In this document: piece by piece, positions 35,848-46,052 of the stretch
Numbering within the stretch: position 1 is the stretch's first letter
How the letters are laid out: each line of letters opens with the position of its first letter
Origin: Polynucleobacter paludilacus
Lineage (GTDB): Bacteria; Pseudomonadota; Gammaproteobacteria; Burkholderiales; Burkholderiaceae
Direction of reading: 5' to 3'
NCBI RefSeq assembly: GCF_018687595.1
Contig: NZ_CP061298.1
Span: forward strand, 496,001-560,000
Length of the DNA: 64,000 bases
The notes under the pieces: generated by a model
Told to the model about the DNA's origin: nothing
The model's input: only the letters and a program-made list of their open reading frames with translations
Database searches by the model: none
Program-made: the position numbers and the translations under genes

Positions 35848-38301
35848 TTGCGTTTAGCTATTTCGGCGTTTATCGCCGGGGGATCTCTCCTTCTATTTTT
35901 GCCTGCAGTGCCGGCAAACTATTTCGCGGTCACATTGGTCCTGATAACCCTATTGTTGCCAGCAATCTTTTATATCGGCCATCCTCAAATCAAAAGTGTA
36001 TTAGTCATGATTATGACTTTCACGGTTGGGTTCTGTTGGAATGCCCACTATGCTGATCAACGGTTGGACCATGTTTTGCCTAACTCATTGGATGGTGCAG
36101 AGTTCGAGCTGATCGGCCGGGTAGATGCCTTGCCCCAAGGGAATTCGCAGGGAAGCAGATTTGCGTTTGAAGTAGAGAAAAGTACTTCGCGAGAAAACAC
36201 AGAAGTATTTACTCCGCGGATTTATCTTAGCTGGAATCCTACTTGGAAAAATACGAATACCATTCCTGAAATCATTCCGGGGCAGCGTTGGAACTTCAAG
36301 GTGAAGTTAAAGCAGCCCTATGGTTTGCTCAATCCCCATACATTTGACTTTGAACGTTGGGCATTTCAACAGGATTACGGTGCTACTGGATCGGTTCGGT
36401 CAGGTGAGTTGCTGGAGACTAATGCGATTGGCTGGTTCGATTTTCGTTTGGGTATGGAGCGAAAGCGGTGGCAGTTGCGTGAGAAAATTCAGCGTTTACT
36501 CCCCAAGGACGCCCGCTACCAAGGAGTGCTAGTGGCTCTGGTGCTAGGTGATCAGAATGCGATCGAACAAGATGATTGGCGGATCTTCAATGCAACCGGG
36601 ATTGGACATTTAATTTCAATCTCGGGCTTGCATGTCACTATGTTAGCTGGGGTGGGGGCAGTGATCGCAGCTAAGGTATGGCGCAGGAGATCATTACCGC
36701 TTTATATCCCAGTTGCTAAAGTCGCAGCAATCATCGGCTTTCTCACTGCTTTTATCTATACCTGGTTGGCGGGCTTCCAGATACCAGCACAAAGAACGAT
36801 GTATATGGTTGGGGTAGTAGCCTTTGCTTTATGGAATGGCCGCAATCCACGATCGTTTGATATTTGGTGGTGGGCCCTCTTTTTTGCCTTGCTGATTGAT
36901 CCAATGGCACCCTATACACCTGGCTTTTGGCTCTCCTTCGGTGCTGTAGCTGCCATTCTCTATTCCATGAAAGACTCAAAGGGCTTATTGGGTATTCCCA
37001 CTGGAAAAGAACTTGAGACTATCTGGCAAGATCGAATCAGGATGGCCTTATCAGAAGCCTCTCGAGTGCAAGCAGTGGTAACCATTGCCTTACTTCCGCT
37101 TACCTATTATTGGTTCTATCAAACCTCGATTGTGTCCCCTATCGCAAATACCTTGGCAATTCCGGTAGTGAGTTATGTTGTCACTCCTTTGGCTATCGCT
37201 GGCGCTCTATTGCCTGAGTGGCTGGGGGAATGGTTTTTAAAACTAGCGCACTTATCAATGGAGTATTTAGGTATCGCCTTAACGGAATTTGCTGGTTGGC
37301 CGTGGGCAGTGCACCACTCTCACGAGCCCGCTATCTGGGCTTTAAGTATTGCCGGCCTAGGCGTGATTATGGCGATTCGACCTGGATATTTACTGGATAG
37401 CTGGAAGTCACGAGTATGCGGAGTTTGTCTATCAAGTGTTTTATTTATCCCACCATTACCCCATCTCAAGCTCGGGGAGTTTAAGGCAACCGTCTTAGAC
37501 ATTGGGCAAGGCACAGCAGTTGTGGTTCAGACAGCGACAAAGACTCTGCTCTATGACACCGGCCCAACTCACGGAGCGAAGGATGATGCAGGTAGGCGGG
37601 TCATTATTCCTTTTTTGCTAGGAAGTGGCATTCATGAGATTGATCGCTTGGTAATTAGTCATAGCGATAGTGATCATATTGGCGGAGCTGCATCCTTATT
37701 GAAGGAGATACGGTTTCGTTCGATGATGGGATCATTGCCGGAAAACAATCCCTTATTAAGCAATCTAAATAGAAGATCTATTCCAGCCTTGCCATGTCGT
37801 TATGGTCAGCAATGGGAGTGGGATATAGTGACATTTAAGGTATGGCATCCAGATGAGTACACCAACTTTGATCTTGAGTATCCGATGAAACCCAATGAGA
37901 TGAGTTGTGTTTTGGAGATCAGCAATGATCGCTATTCTTTTTGGATGACTGGGGATGTTGAGAAATATGGCGAGGCGGAAATTGTCAGCAGACTAGTCAA
38001 TGAGGAATACTCGAAAAATAATTATAAGGAGGTGATTTTCATGGCGCCTCACCATGGGAGCAAAACATCCTCTTCAGTTGGTTTGCTTGAGGCGCTCAAT
38101 CCAAGTCAAGCGTTTGCTCAAAATGGACATCTAAACCGCTATGGGCATCCACATCCAGCAGTTACCCAGCGCTATCAGGACTTGAATGTTCCGTTTTATC
38201 AAACGCCAAAGACGGGCGCTCAGATTTGGGACTTCAAATCCCATGGTTTTTCAAAGATTGATTGGCGTCACAGAGAGAAAAGAATTTGGCACAGAAAATA
38301 A
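35848..38301 (+). CDS. comEC: DNA internalization-related competence protein ComEC/Rec2
   Basis: The 817-residue protein starts at a TTG 6 bases after tatD. An N-terminal hydrophobic block and DUF4131/OB-like domain (about 1-190) precede the competence membrane domain (about 220-520, with ATGIGHLISISGLHVTMLAG), then a C-terminal metallo-beta-lactamase-like domain (about 545-817). The MBL motif SHSDSDHIGGA lies near 603-612 and MAPHHGSKTSS near 732. ComEC is the inner-membrane channel for transforming DNA, and the MBL domain is thought to degrade the non-transported strand. The full length argues that natural competence machinery is retained. Confidence 0.93.
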   Translation: MRLAISAFIAGGSLLLFLPAVPANYFAVTLVLITLLLPAIFYIGHPQIKSVLVMIMTFTVGFCWNAHYADQRLDHVLPNSLDGAEFELIGRVDALPQGNSQGSRFAFEVEKSTSRENTEVFTPRIYLSWNPTWKNTNTIPEIIPGQRWNFKVKLKQPYGLLNPHTFDFERWAFQQDYGATGSVRSGELLETNAIGWFDFRLGMERKRWQLREKIQRLLPKDARYQGVLVALVLGDQNAIEQDDWRIFNATGIGHLISISGLHVTMLAGVGAVIAAKVWRRRSLPLYIPVAKVAAIIGFLTAFIYTWLAGFQIPAQRTMYMVGVVAFALWNGRNPRSFDIWWWALFFALLIDPMAPYTPGFWLSFGAVAAILYSMKDSKGLLGIPTGKELETIWQDRIRMALSEASRVQAVVTIALLPLTYYWFYQTSIVSPIANTLAIPVVSYVVTPLAIAGALLPEWLGEWFLKLAHLSMEYLGIALTEFAGWPWAVHHSHEPAIWALSIAGLGVIMAIRPGYLLDSWKSRVCGVCLSSVLFIPPLPHLKLGEFKATVLDIGQGTAVVVQTATKTLLYDTGPTHGAKDDAGRRVIIPFLLGSGIHEIDRLVISHSDSDHIGGAASLLKEIRFRSMMGSLPENNPLLSNLNRRSIPALPCRYGQQWEWDIVTFKVWHPDEYTNFDLEYPMKPNEMSCVLEISNDRYSFWMTGDVEKYGEAEIVSRLVNEEYSKNNYKEVIFMAPHHGSKTSSSVGLLEALNPSQAFAQNGHLNRYGHPHPAVTQRYQDLNVPFYQTPKTGAQIWDFKSHGFSKIDWRHREKRIWHRK

Positions 38302-38317
38302 ACTGACAATCAAAAAA

Positions 38318-38725
38318 TTAAGACGCATTCTGAGATCTTTTCACTGTCATTGGGCAGGTCGTTCTGAACAATTCTGTCTTAATGAAAATGGGTTTTCCAG
38401 TTACGGCATCAACTCCAATTCGGGTAACCCCATCGCTTAAAGAATAATCGCTTGTGTTGTAGAGAAATTGCTCTTTCGTTCTTTGCAAATTGGGGTGCTC
38501 AATTTCTCTATAGCAATTGAGCACCAAACCATCCTTGATACAACTCCTCTCAGACATTTGATTGGCATCAATCTCGAAGTGTCGTTTCTGTTTAGTTGTG
38601 TGGATGACAGATCCAGAGTCCGATATTTCCGTATAGGTGCCTTCGCAGTTAAGCGAAAAGGTGGTTTGCGAGCTCTTTGAGCAGGCAAGCAGGTAAAAGA
38701 CGGATAACAGTAAATATTTTTTCAT
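38318..38725 (-). CDS. Putative lipoprotein of unknown function
   Basis: The 135-residue protein starts MKKYLLLSVFYLLACSKSS: a short basic start, a hydrophobic stretch and a lipobox LLAC with Cys15. The mature part has five further cysteines and strands such as TTFSLNCEGTYTEI and GVTRIGVDAVTGKPIFIK. I do not recognise a family; it is probably anchored to a membrane and faces the periplasm. It converges with comEC (16 bases apart) and lies downstream of the initiator tRNA, a common insertion neighbourhood. The AT-rich stretch just upstream (about 38745-38790) could hold its promoter. Confidence 0.65.
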   Translation of the reverse strand: MKKYLLLSVFYLLACSKSSQTTFSLNCEGTYTEISDSGSVIHTTKQKRHFEIDANQMSERSCIKDGLVLNCYREIEHPNLQRTKEQFLYNTSDYSLSDGVTRIGVDAVTGKPIFIKTELFRTTCPMTVKRSQNAS

Positions 38726-38833
38726 TTCAGCCCCAACCTGATTGAGTAAAGCGGATATTGATTATCTTTTTTATAATAATATCTTAGATGATACCGAGTT
38801 AGAGATCGAGGCCAGAAGGCTCTGTGCGTGTAA

Positions 38834-38860
38834 ATAGAAAAGGGATACTTTCGTATCCCT
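38834..38860 (-). terminator. Intrinsic terminator of the tRNA-fMet gene
   Basis: Minus-strand AGGGATAC-GAAA-GTATCCCT is a perfect 8-bp stem with a stable GAAA tetraloop followed by TTTCTATTT, 20 bases after the tRNA 3' end. Confidence 0.85.
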
Positions 38861-38879
38861 CTGTTCTATATAGCTTATT

Positions 38880-38956
<77 letters not shown>

Positions 38957-39095
38957 TCTGAGCCTTAGATTCTACCATTTTTCCCCACACTCTGTCCAGC
39001 ACTCCCGCTTTACTTAGTCTAGAGCTAACCCAAAAGATTGCGTTTTTGACTAGCTAAAACGCCTTATTTCGGGAGTAATATATCGCCACGCAGCA

Positions 39096-39107
39096 TGATG
39101 ATCATCA
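39096..39107. promoter_or_regulatory. Perfect 12-base palindrome upstream of kup
   Basis: TGATGATCATCA reads the same on both strands and ends 18 bases before the kup ATG. The rest of the 39000-39125 leader shows no other clear motif. It could be an operator or chance. Confidence 0.3.
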
Positions 39108-39125
39108 ACTCCTTTGGAAAGACCT

Positions 39126-41066
39126 ATGTCAGTTAGTAAACCTGAATTTTCAGAATCTGATCTACTTAATCCAGTAGCGATTGAATATGCCGAAGTAAAT
39201 AAAAAGAGTGGACTGGCTACCTTAGCCCTGGGTGCAATAGGAGTTGTTTTCGGAGATATTGGCACCAGCCCTCTTTATGCCCTAAAAGCCTGTTTTGACC
39301 CCACAACTGGGATTCCAATGACCCAAGAATCTATCTTCGGTGTTATCTCGATGGTCTTTTGGGCCTTCATCGTTGTGGTCTCTTTAAAGTACGTGTGGTT
39401 TGTGATGCGCGCTAATAACCATGGAGAGGGCGGCATTCTGTCATTGATGGCTCTATCGCTTCGAACCGCTAGAACGGATACCAAGAAAGGCTTTCTTTTA
39501 ATTCTGATTGGGGTGCTAGGGGCCTGTCTTTTTTATGGTGATGCTGTCATTACACCTGCAATTTCTGTTCTTTCGGCAATTGAGGGTACTGTGGTCGTAT
39601 CTAGCGACTTTACCCCTTATGTGATTCCAATCACGATTGCTATTTTGTTTTGCTTATTCATGATTGAAAAGAAGGGCACATCTGTAGTTGGCGCCTTATT
39701 TGGACCAATCATGTTGGTTTGGTTTTCGATCATTGCTCTAATGGGGCTTTATCAAATTCAAGATGCCCCACAAATTCTGGAGGCATTAAACCCCATATAC
39801 GCCATTACCTTCATGTCCAAAGATGCCACGATTGCATTTGCCGTTACTGGCTCCATCTTTTTGGTGTTGACTGGAGCAGAGGCGCTCTATGCGGATATGG
39901 GTCACTTTGGCATTCGCCCCATTAAGCTGGCTTGGTTTTTGTTGGTGATGCCATGTTTATTGTTGAACTACCTGGGACAGGGCGCCATGCTATTGACCCA
40001 TCCTGAGACAATTTCAAACCCTTTCTTCTTGATGGTGCCTGAAGCCTATACCTTTGCATTGGTGATATTAGCCACCATTGCTACGGTAATCGCATCTCAA
40101 GCCTGTATTTCCGGAGCTTACTCAATGACGAGTGAGGCAATTCTGTTGGGCTTTTTGCCCAGAATGAAGATTTTATTTACTTCTGCCAAAGAAAAAGGCC
40201 AGATTTATGTCCCATTCATTAACTGGATGCTTTGCTTTGTAGTGATCGCCATTGTGTTGGCATTCAAAAAATCCGACAATCTTGCCGCTGCTTACGGAAT
40301 TGCTGTTTCCACTACTATGTTGATGACGACTGTTTTGGTGGCAGTCGTGATGAAGTCAGTTTGGAAATGGAATCCTATTTTCATTGCGCTGGTCATCGGT
40401 ATATTTCTGATTGTCGATTTCGGCTTCTTCGCAGCCAATCTAGGTAAGGTGCTTGAGGGTGGTTGGTTCCCCTTGGTGATTGGTTCAATCTGCTTTTTAC
40501 TGATGATGACTTGGTATCAAGGTCGTCAAATTGTTCGTAAACGTCTCTTGGATGACGGTATTCGTCTTGATACCTTTATTACTAGCCTGCTAAAAAATCC
40601 TCCTCATCGTGTTGAAGGTACCGCAGTATTCTTAACTGCCCACGTTGATTACTTGCCGGTTTCCTTTTTACATAATCTCAAACATAACCATGTGCTTCAT
40701 GATCGGGTGTTTTTCCTCAAGATCAGCATTTGGGATGTGCCCTATGTTGCTGATGAAAAGAGACTCACTGTAAAAGAGCTTGGCCCTAATATTTATTTGG
40801 TACGAGCTATTTACGGATTTAAGGAGACGCCTGACGCAAATCAAATTCTCGACTTGCTTGAAAGTCATTTCGGCATGAAGATTGATAAGATGAATACCTC
40901 TTATTTCTTATCGAGAGATACGATTGTTCCAACCGAGCTACCAGGTATGGCAATTTGGCGCGAAATACTCTTTGCCTGGATGTACCAGAATGCTGGCAGA
41001 CAATCAGACTTCTTCAGAATTCCAGCAAACCGTTTGGTTGAGTTGGGTTCAAAGGTTGAGATTTGA
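39126..41066 (+). CDS. kup: Low-affinity potassium uptake protein Kup
   Basis: The product is 646 residues from the ATG at 39126 (GGAAAG upstream); the open frame begins at a TTG four codons earlier. The KUP signature [19 protein letters not shown] lies near 40-58, then about twelve transmembrane helices (with [19 protein letters not shown] and [13 protein letters not shown]) and a ~190-residue cytosolic C-terminal domain. It is a K+/H+ symporter. The next ORF overlaps its stop by 4 bases. Confidence 0.96.
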   Translation: MSVSKPEFSESDLLNPVAIEYAEVNKKSGLATLALGAIGVVFGDIGTSPLYALKACFDPTTGIPMTQESIFGVISMVFWAFIVVVSLKYVWFVMRANNHGEGGILSLMALSLRTARTDTKKGFLLILIGVLGACLFYGDAVITPAISVLSAIEGTVVVSSDFTPYVIPITIAILFCLFMIEKKGTSVVGALFGPIMLVWFSIIALMGLYQIQDAPQILEALNPIYAITFMSKDATIAFAVTGSIFLVLTGAEALYADMGHFGIRPIKLAWFLLVMPCLLLNYLGQGAMLLTHPETISNPFFLMVPEAYTFALVILATIATVIASQACISGAYSMTSEAILLGFLPRMKILFTSAKEKGQIYVPFINWMLCFVVIAIVLAFKKSDNLAAAYGIAVSTTMLMTTVLVAVVMKSVWKWNPIFIALVIGIFLIVDFGFFAANLGKVLEGGWFPLVIGSICFLLMMTWYQGRQIVRKRLLDDGIRLDTFITSLLKNPPHRVEGTAVFLTAHVDYLPVSFLHNLKHNHVLHDRVFFLKISIWDVPYVADEKRLTVKELGPNIYLVRAIYGFKETPDANQILDLLESHFGMKIDKMNTSYFLSRDTIVPTELPGMAIWREILFAWMYQNAGRQSDFFRIPANRLVELGSKVEI

Positions 41067-41566
41067 CGAAACTGACTGGCCTGCGCTTAAGGGTATTTCT
41101 ACTCTTTGCTTCTTGCTGCCTTAGTACTCTGGCATTCGCAACGCCCGAGGAGGAGGCTCAGCTCGACTCTCTCGATAAAATCGATCAGCAGCTTGAGCTG
41201 CAGCGTGATTGGGCCAAGTATCGCTGGGAAAAAGCGCAAAACGAATGCTATAAGCATTACTGGGTTAGCTACTGTCTCAGTAGTGCCCGCTCTGATTATC
41301 GTAAGGCAATTGATCCTATCGGCACTCAACAAGTTGCCCTACATGCTGAGCAAAGAAAGATCCGCGAGAGCGTAAAGGATCAACGAGATGCTCAAAAAAT
41401 CGCTGATAGAGCTTCCCCAGAAAAAGCTGCTGAACGAGCTGAAAACAAGCAGAAGTATGAGCAAAAGCAAAAAGACGCTGCAACGAGGGCGGCAGATTTA
41501 GAGCAGCGTCGTAAAGATGCCCCTAAACGTTCTCAAGAAAACAAAGCCGGTACTCAGCTCGATTAA
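41063..41566 (+). CDS. Exported coiled-coil protein of unknown function
   Basis: The 167-residue ORF starts at a TTG that overlaps the kup stop as TTGA. It has a classical signal peptide ([20 protein letters not shown], then TLAFA with cleavage about residue 26). The mature protein is very hydrophilic and predicted helical, with [24 protein letters not shown] and a conserved-looking C-x..YxxxC pair, then a Lys/Glu/Ala/Arg/Gln-rich coiled coil to the C-terminus. It looks like a small periplasmic helical protein found in betaproteobacteria; I do not know a function. It is co-transcribed with kup and possibly radA (38 bases downstream). Confidence 0.65.
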   Translation: MTKLTGLRLRVFLLFASCCLSTLAFATPEEEAQLDSLDKIDQQLELQRDWAKYRWEKAQNECYKHYWVSYCLSSARSDYRKAIDPIGTQQVALHAEQRKIRESVKDQRDAQKIADRASPEKAAERAENKQKYEQKQKDAATRAADLEQRRKDAPKRSQENKAGTQLD

Positions 41567-41603
41567 GCTGTAAGTCTTATCACCCTTTTTATTAGGTTAT
41601 TCC

Positions 41604-42968
41604 TTGGCTAAAGCTAAAACGATATATATCTGTCAGTCTTGTGGTGGCACTTCTGCCAAGTGGCAAGGGCAGTGCCCTGCTTGTCAGGCTTGGAACACGA
41701 TGGAGGAGGGTTTCCCTGAGTCCAGTACGCCATCCCGTTTTCAGGGCTTAGCCCAATCTTTACCCAGACAAAAATTGGCGGCGATTACTGCGGAAGATTT
41801 GCCTCGCTTTAGCACGGGGGTTGAGGAGTTTGATCGAGTTCTGGGCGGCGGCTTAGTTCCAGGTGGTGTTGTTTTGTTGGGTGGTGACCCTGGTATTGGT
41901 AAGTCAACTCTGTTACTCCAAGCTTTGGCCGAGATGAGTTCGGCCGGCATGCATGTGCTGTATAGCAGTGGAGAAGAGTCTGCTGCGCAAATTGCATTGC
42001 GGGCTAAACGGATTGCTTTAGATGCTCCTGCACTGGAAGTGCTGGCTGAGATTCAGTTGGAGAAACTGTTATCGATTATGGAAACAGTAAAGCCTCAAGT
42101 GCTGGTAGTAGATTCCATTCAAACCCTGTATTCAGAGGCCTTTAGTTCTGCGCCAGGTTCGGTTGCTCAGGTTCGTGAGTGTGCTGCGCAACTCACTCGA
42201 GCTGCTAAGTCTAGTGGAATCTGTGTTTTGATGGTGGGGCACGTTACGAAAGATGGACATCTTGCTGGACCTCGCGTCTTGGAGCACATTGTCGACACAG
42301 TTCTATATTTCGAGGGTGATACGCATTCTTCATTTAGATTAGTGCGCTCCATTAAGAATCGCTTTGGCGCTGTTAATGAGCTCGGGGTTTTTGCGATGAC
42401 TGAAAAAGGCTTGCGTGGTGTATCTAATCCGTCGGCAATTTTCTTGTCACAGCACGAGCAGATGGTGCCCGGCGCCTGTGTCTTAGTGACTCAAGAAGGC
42501 ACAAGACCGCTCTTGGTGGAGATTCAGGCGCTCGTCGATACTGCTCATATTCCCAATCCGCGAAGATTGGCGGTGGGTCTAGAGCAGCATCGTTTGGCAA
42601 TGTTGCTGGCAGTTTTACATCGCCATGCTGGGGTTGCTTGTTTTGATCAAGATGTATTTCTAAATGCAGTAGGGGGAGTTAAAATTACTGAGCCTGCCGC
42701 TGACTTGGCAGTGTTACTGGCAATTCAATCATCCATTCGTAATCGCGCACTGCCAAAAGAGTTGATTGTCTTTGGAGAAGTAGGCTTAGCAGGAGAGATT
42801 CGCCCATGCCCACGAGGTCAGGAGCGACTCAAGGAAGCTGCTAAATTGGGCTTCAAGTTGGCGATCATTCCGAAAGCCAATATGCCAAAGAATAAAATTG
42901 CTGGACTGAAAGTGATTCCCGTCGAGAGAATCGATCAGGCAATTGCTGCGGCGAATGAGCTTAGTTAA
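41604..42968 (+). CDS. radA: DNA repair protein RadA
   Basis: The 454-residue protein starts at a TTG with AGG 9 bases before it. The N-terminal zinc finger is C10, C13, C24, C27; the RecA-like core has Walker A GGDPGIGKST near 95, the KNRFGA motif near 251, and a C-terminal Lon-like domain (GGVKITEPAADLAVLLA, FGEVGLAGEIRP). It is a DnaB-like helicase that promotes branch migration during recombination and, in competent bacteria, transformation. Its stop overlaps that of prmB in a TTAA palindrome. Confidence 0.96.
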   Translation: MAKAKTIYICQSCGGTSAKWQGQCPACQAWNTMEEGFPESSTPSRFQGLAQSLPRQKLAAITAEDLPRFSTGVEEFDRVLGGGLVPGGVVLLGGDPGIGKSTLLLQALAEMSSAGMHVLYSSGEESAAQIALRAKRIALDAPALEVLAEIQLEKLLSIMETVKPQVLVVDSIQTLYSEAFSSAPGSVAQVRECAAQLTRAAKSSGICVLMVGHVTKDGHLAGPRVLEHIVDTVLYFEGDTHSSFRLVRSIKNRFGAVNELGVFAMTEKGLRGVSNPSAIFLSQHEQMVPGACVLVTQEGTRPLLVEIQALVDTAHIPNPRRLAVGLEQHRLAMLLAVLHRHAGVACFDQDVFLNAVGGVKITEPAADLAVLLAIQSSIRNRALPKELIVFGEVGLAGEIRPCPRGQERLKEAAKLGFKLAIIPKANMPKNKIAGLKVIPVERIDQAIAAANELS

Positions 42969-43864
42969 GCTAGTAGATCTTCTGCCTGAATGAGTAAGAC
43001 CTGCTGATCGCCTGCTGAAACCTCCATCCAAATTACTGGGATTTGCGGAAAGGCATTCTTAAAGTTTTCATATTCATTGCCAATTTCAAGTAGAAGTGCG
43101 CCACGATCACTCAGATAATCTGGAGCGCCCGCAATAATCTTTCTAATTAAATCCATACCGTCTTCACCACCCGCTAGCGCAAGAGCAGGTTCGGCTAAGT
43201 ATTCTGCTGGGAGCTTACTCATTGACTCCGCATTGACATAGGGTGGGTTGCAAATGATGAGATCAAAACGATCCTCTTCATTTGGCTCGGGTAAAGCTTC
43301 CCACAGGTCGCCATTCAGCAAATCAATCTGCTCGCTTAGACCATGACGATCCAAGTTGCGTGAAGCCAAAGCCAATGCTGGAAGACTGATATCGCAAGCG
43401 CTTACCTGAATGTCGGGGCATGCCAAGGCCAGTAAAATCGCCAGTGAGCCGTTGCCAGTACAAAGATCAAGAGCGCGGCCATCGGCGGGTAACCAGGGCT
43501 CTAGATCTCCACTGACTATTAATTCGGCAATCCAAGAGCGCGGCACAATGCTCTGTTCATTACTATAAAAAGGAATACCCATTAACCAAGCTTCCCCCAA
43601 GAGATAGGCGAGTGGTTTTTGTGAATCAATTCGGAGTTGTGCGAGCTCAAGTGCTTTTGAATGGCTCTCTGGGGTAATCACTTGCGCTAGTTGATCTAGA
43701 GCGTCGGTGGGGCTGAGGTCTAGTTGCTTGCTAACAATCCAAAGCGCCTCGCTTTGAGCATCGCTTGCCCCATGTCCGTAATGGAGCTTTGCTTTTTCTA
43801 GTAACTGAGCGACTTGCTCAATACTTTGATCTACTGTCAGTTGGGGTTGAGGCTCAGGGTCCAT
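42965..43864 (-). CDS. prmB: Ribosomal protein L3 glutamine methyltransferase
   Basis: The 299-residue N5-glutamine methyltransferase has an N-terminal helical substrate domain, an AdoMet site ALDLCTGNGSLAILLA near 135, and the catalytic NPPY in IICNPPYVNAESM near 203. PrmB and PrmC (HemK) share this core; the N-terminus (TVDQSIEQVAQLLEKAKLHYGHG) and neighbours dapE-dapD fit PrmB. It methylates a Gln of ribosomal protein L3. It follows dapE by 29 bases on the minus strand. Confidence 0.92.
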   Translation of the reverse strand: MDPEPQPQLTVDQSIEQVAQLLEKAKLHYGHGASDAQSEALWIVSKQLDLSPTDALDQLAQVITPESHSKALELAQLRIDSQKPLAYLLGEAWLMGIPFYSNEQSIVPRSWIAELIVSGDLEPWLPADGRALDLCTGNGSLAILLALACPDIQVSACDISLPALALASRNLDRHGLSEQIDLLNGDLWEALPEPNEEDRFDLIICNPPYVNAESMSKLPAEYLAEPALALAGGEDGMDLIRKIIAGAPDYLSDRGALLLEIGNEYENFKNAFPQIPVIWMEVSAGDQQVLLIQAEDLLA

Positions 43865-43893
43865 GATCGGGCGTTTATTGAAGAAGGAATGGC

Positions 43894-45045
43894 TTAAGCA
43901 ACTAATTGCTCAAGCGTGAGGCGGTAAATATTTTTGAGCGGCTCAACATCATCCACATTGACGCACTCATCGATCTTATGGCTCGTGGCATTGATAGGGC
44001 CGAATTCAACTACTTCTTTACAGATTTTCGAGATGAAGCGAGCATCGCTGGTGCCGCCGGTAGTCGACAGTTCTGTTTCTAAGTGCACTTCTTTTTGAAT
44101 GGACGAACGCAAGGCATTGGCTAAAGCACCATCGCCAGTCAGAAATGGGCTTGCACCGAGGTGCCAGTCAAGCTCATAGTCCAGATTCTCCGATTGAAGA
44201 ATCTGCTCTACTTTTGTCTGCAATTGTTCAGGAGTGCTTTCAGTAGAGAAGCGGAAATTGAAATCAATTTTCAACTCGCCTGGAATGACGTTATTTGCGC
44301 CAGTTCCAGCATGAATATTGGAGATCTGAAAACTGGTGGGTTGGAAGGAGGTATTCCCCTTGTCCCACTCTGCCTCGCTTAACTTTTGAATTGCACCTGC
44401 CGCTAAGTGGATCGGATTTTTACCTAAATGAGGATAAGCAATGTGAGCCTGGACACCTTTGACGGTCAGCTTGCCGGAGAGAGATCCGCGGCGACCATTC
44501 TTAATCATGTCACCGAGTTGATCAACAGAAGTGGGTTCACCTACGATGCAGTAGTCCAAATTTTGTTTATCTCGTTTGAGGCGCTCGCACAAAATCACTG
44601 TGCCATCATGGCCGGGGCCTTCTTCATCGCTAGTAATTAAAAAAGCAATTGAGCCTGAGTGGTGGGGATGAGCGGTAATGAATTCTTCGGTAGCAACCAC
44701 AAAGCTAGCAAGCGAGGTTTTCATATCAGCAGCTCCGCGGCCGAATAAATAACCATCACGGATCGTGGGGGTGAAAGGGTCGTTAGTCCATTTTTCGAGA
44801 GGGCCAGTAGGGACTACATCGGTATGCCCAGCAAAGACAAAAACTTTGCCTTGATCGCCTAGCTGTCCTTTTTTGATGGCCCACAAATTGGTGACCCTGA
44901 AGTCATCTGGTCCGCTCACAATGCTCTCAGTATGAAAACCAAGCGCTTGCAGACGCTGGGCAATGAGCTCTTGGCAGCCACCATCGGCTGGGGTGACTGA
45001 TTTGCAGGCGATCAGTGCTTCGGTGAGGTCAAGGGCTGCGCTCAT
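43894..45045 (-). CDS. dapE: Succinyl-diaminopimelate desuccinylase
   Basis: The 383-residue M20 metallopeptidase has [11 protein letters not shown] near 70 (metal His), [14 protein letters not shown] near 100, [11 protein letters not shown] near 135 (catalytic Glu), [14 protein letters not shown], and the late metal His in [11 protein letters not shown]. It removes succinate from N-succinyl-LL-diaminopimelate in lysine and cell-wall precursor synthesis. It lies 6 bases after dapD. Confidence 0.97.
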   Translation of the reverse strand: MSAALDLTEALIACKSVTPADGGCQELIAQRLQALGFHTESIVSGPDDFRVTNLWAIKKGQLGDQGKVFVFAGHTDVVPTGPLEKWTNDPFTPTIRDGYLFGRGAADMKTSLASFVVATEEFITAHPHHSGSIAFLITSDEEGPGHDGTVILCERLKRDKQNLDYCIVGEPTSVDQLGDMIKNGRRGSLSGKLTVKGVQAHIAYPHLGKNPIHLAAGAIQKLSEAEWDKGNTSFQPTSFQISNIHAGTGANNVIPGELKIDFNFRFSTESTPEQLQTKVEQILQSENLDYELDWHLGASPFLTGDGALANALRSSIQKEVHLETELSTTGGTSDARFISKICKEVVEFGPINATSHKIDECVNVDDVEPLKNIYRLTLEQLVA

Positions 45046-45051
45046 CGTAAT

Positions 45052-45879
45052 TTAGTCGCGGAGCAATTCGTTAATGGCAGTTTTGGCGCGGGTTTGCGCA
45101 TCTACTTTTTTGACAATGATTGCTGCATAGAGGCTGTACTTGCTATTGCTTGCTGGAATAGAGCCCGGCACCACAACTGAACCGGCTGGCACTCGACCGT
45201 AATGCACTTCACCCGTTTCACGATCATAAATTTTGGTGCTTTGACCAATGTAGACACCCATCGATAAAACACTATTCTCTTCAATCACAACACCCTCGAC
45301 TACCTCGGAGCGAGCACCGATAAAGCAGTTGTCTTCAATGATGACGGGCCCAGCTTGAATCGGCTCTAAAACGCCGCCAATACCAACGCCGCCAGAGAGG
45401 TGGACATTCTTACCAATTTGCGCGCATGAGCCCACGGTTGCCCAGGTATCGACCATGGTGCCTTCACCAACATAGGCCCCAATATTCACGTAAGAGGGCA
45501 TTAAAACGGCGTTCTTGCCAATAAAGGAGCCGCGGCGAGCCATTGCAGGGGGAACTACTCGGAAGCCGCCTGCAGCAAAGTCTGCTTCAGTGTAGTTCTC
45601 GAACTTACTAGGAACCTTGTCATAGAACTGGGTATAGCCGCCAGCAGCCATCGGCTTATTGTCTTCGAGGCGAAATGACAATAGGACAGCCTTCTTTACC
45701 CACTGATTCACCTCCCACTGACCTACGCTTTGACGTTCAGCAACCCGAATGGTCCCTGAATTAAGGCCTTCAAGCACGGCATTCACGGCCTGGCGGATAT
45801 CCGCAGAAACGGCCTGAGGAGAGAGAGTGGCGCGGTTTTCCCAGGCTTGTTCGATGGTGTTTTGGATGGATTGGCTCAT
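45052..45879 (-). CDS. dapD: Tetrahydrodipicolinate N-succinyltransferase
   Basis: The 275-residue protein has a left-handed beta-helix with hexapeptide repeats (about residues 105-225: [54 protein letters not shown]). It catalyses the first succinylase-branch step of lysine biosynthesis. dapD-dapE form an operon, and the gap to smc (about 170 bases) must contain its promoter. Confidence 0.97.
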   Translation of the reverse strand: MSQSIQNTIEQAWENRATLSPQAVSADIRQAVNAVLEGLNSGTIRVAERQSVGQWEVNQWVKKAVLLSFRLEDNKPMAAGGYTQFYDKVPSKFENYTEADFAAGGFRVVPPAMARRGSFIGKNAVLMPSYVNIGAYVGEGTMVDTWATVGSCAQIGKNVHLSGGVGIGGVLEPIQAGPVIIEDNCFIGARSEVVEGVVIEENSVLSMGVYIGQSTKIYDRETGEVHYGRVPAGSVVVPGSIPASNSKYSLYAAIIVKKVDAQTRAKTAINELLRD

Positions 45880-46052
45880 GCTTTTTAGTTAACTATAGGA
45901 TTGTTAAGGGATTTTGCCCTGAATGTCGATTTATCATTATATCGATGGGTTAAAAACGGGTGTAAACACCACCAAGCTTGCTATCATCATCCCACTTTAG
46001 CTGTAAATTTTGACCCCTTATTTAAACCCCTTTTTATCCCGTAAAGTACGCC

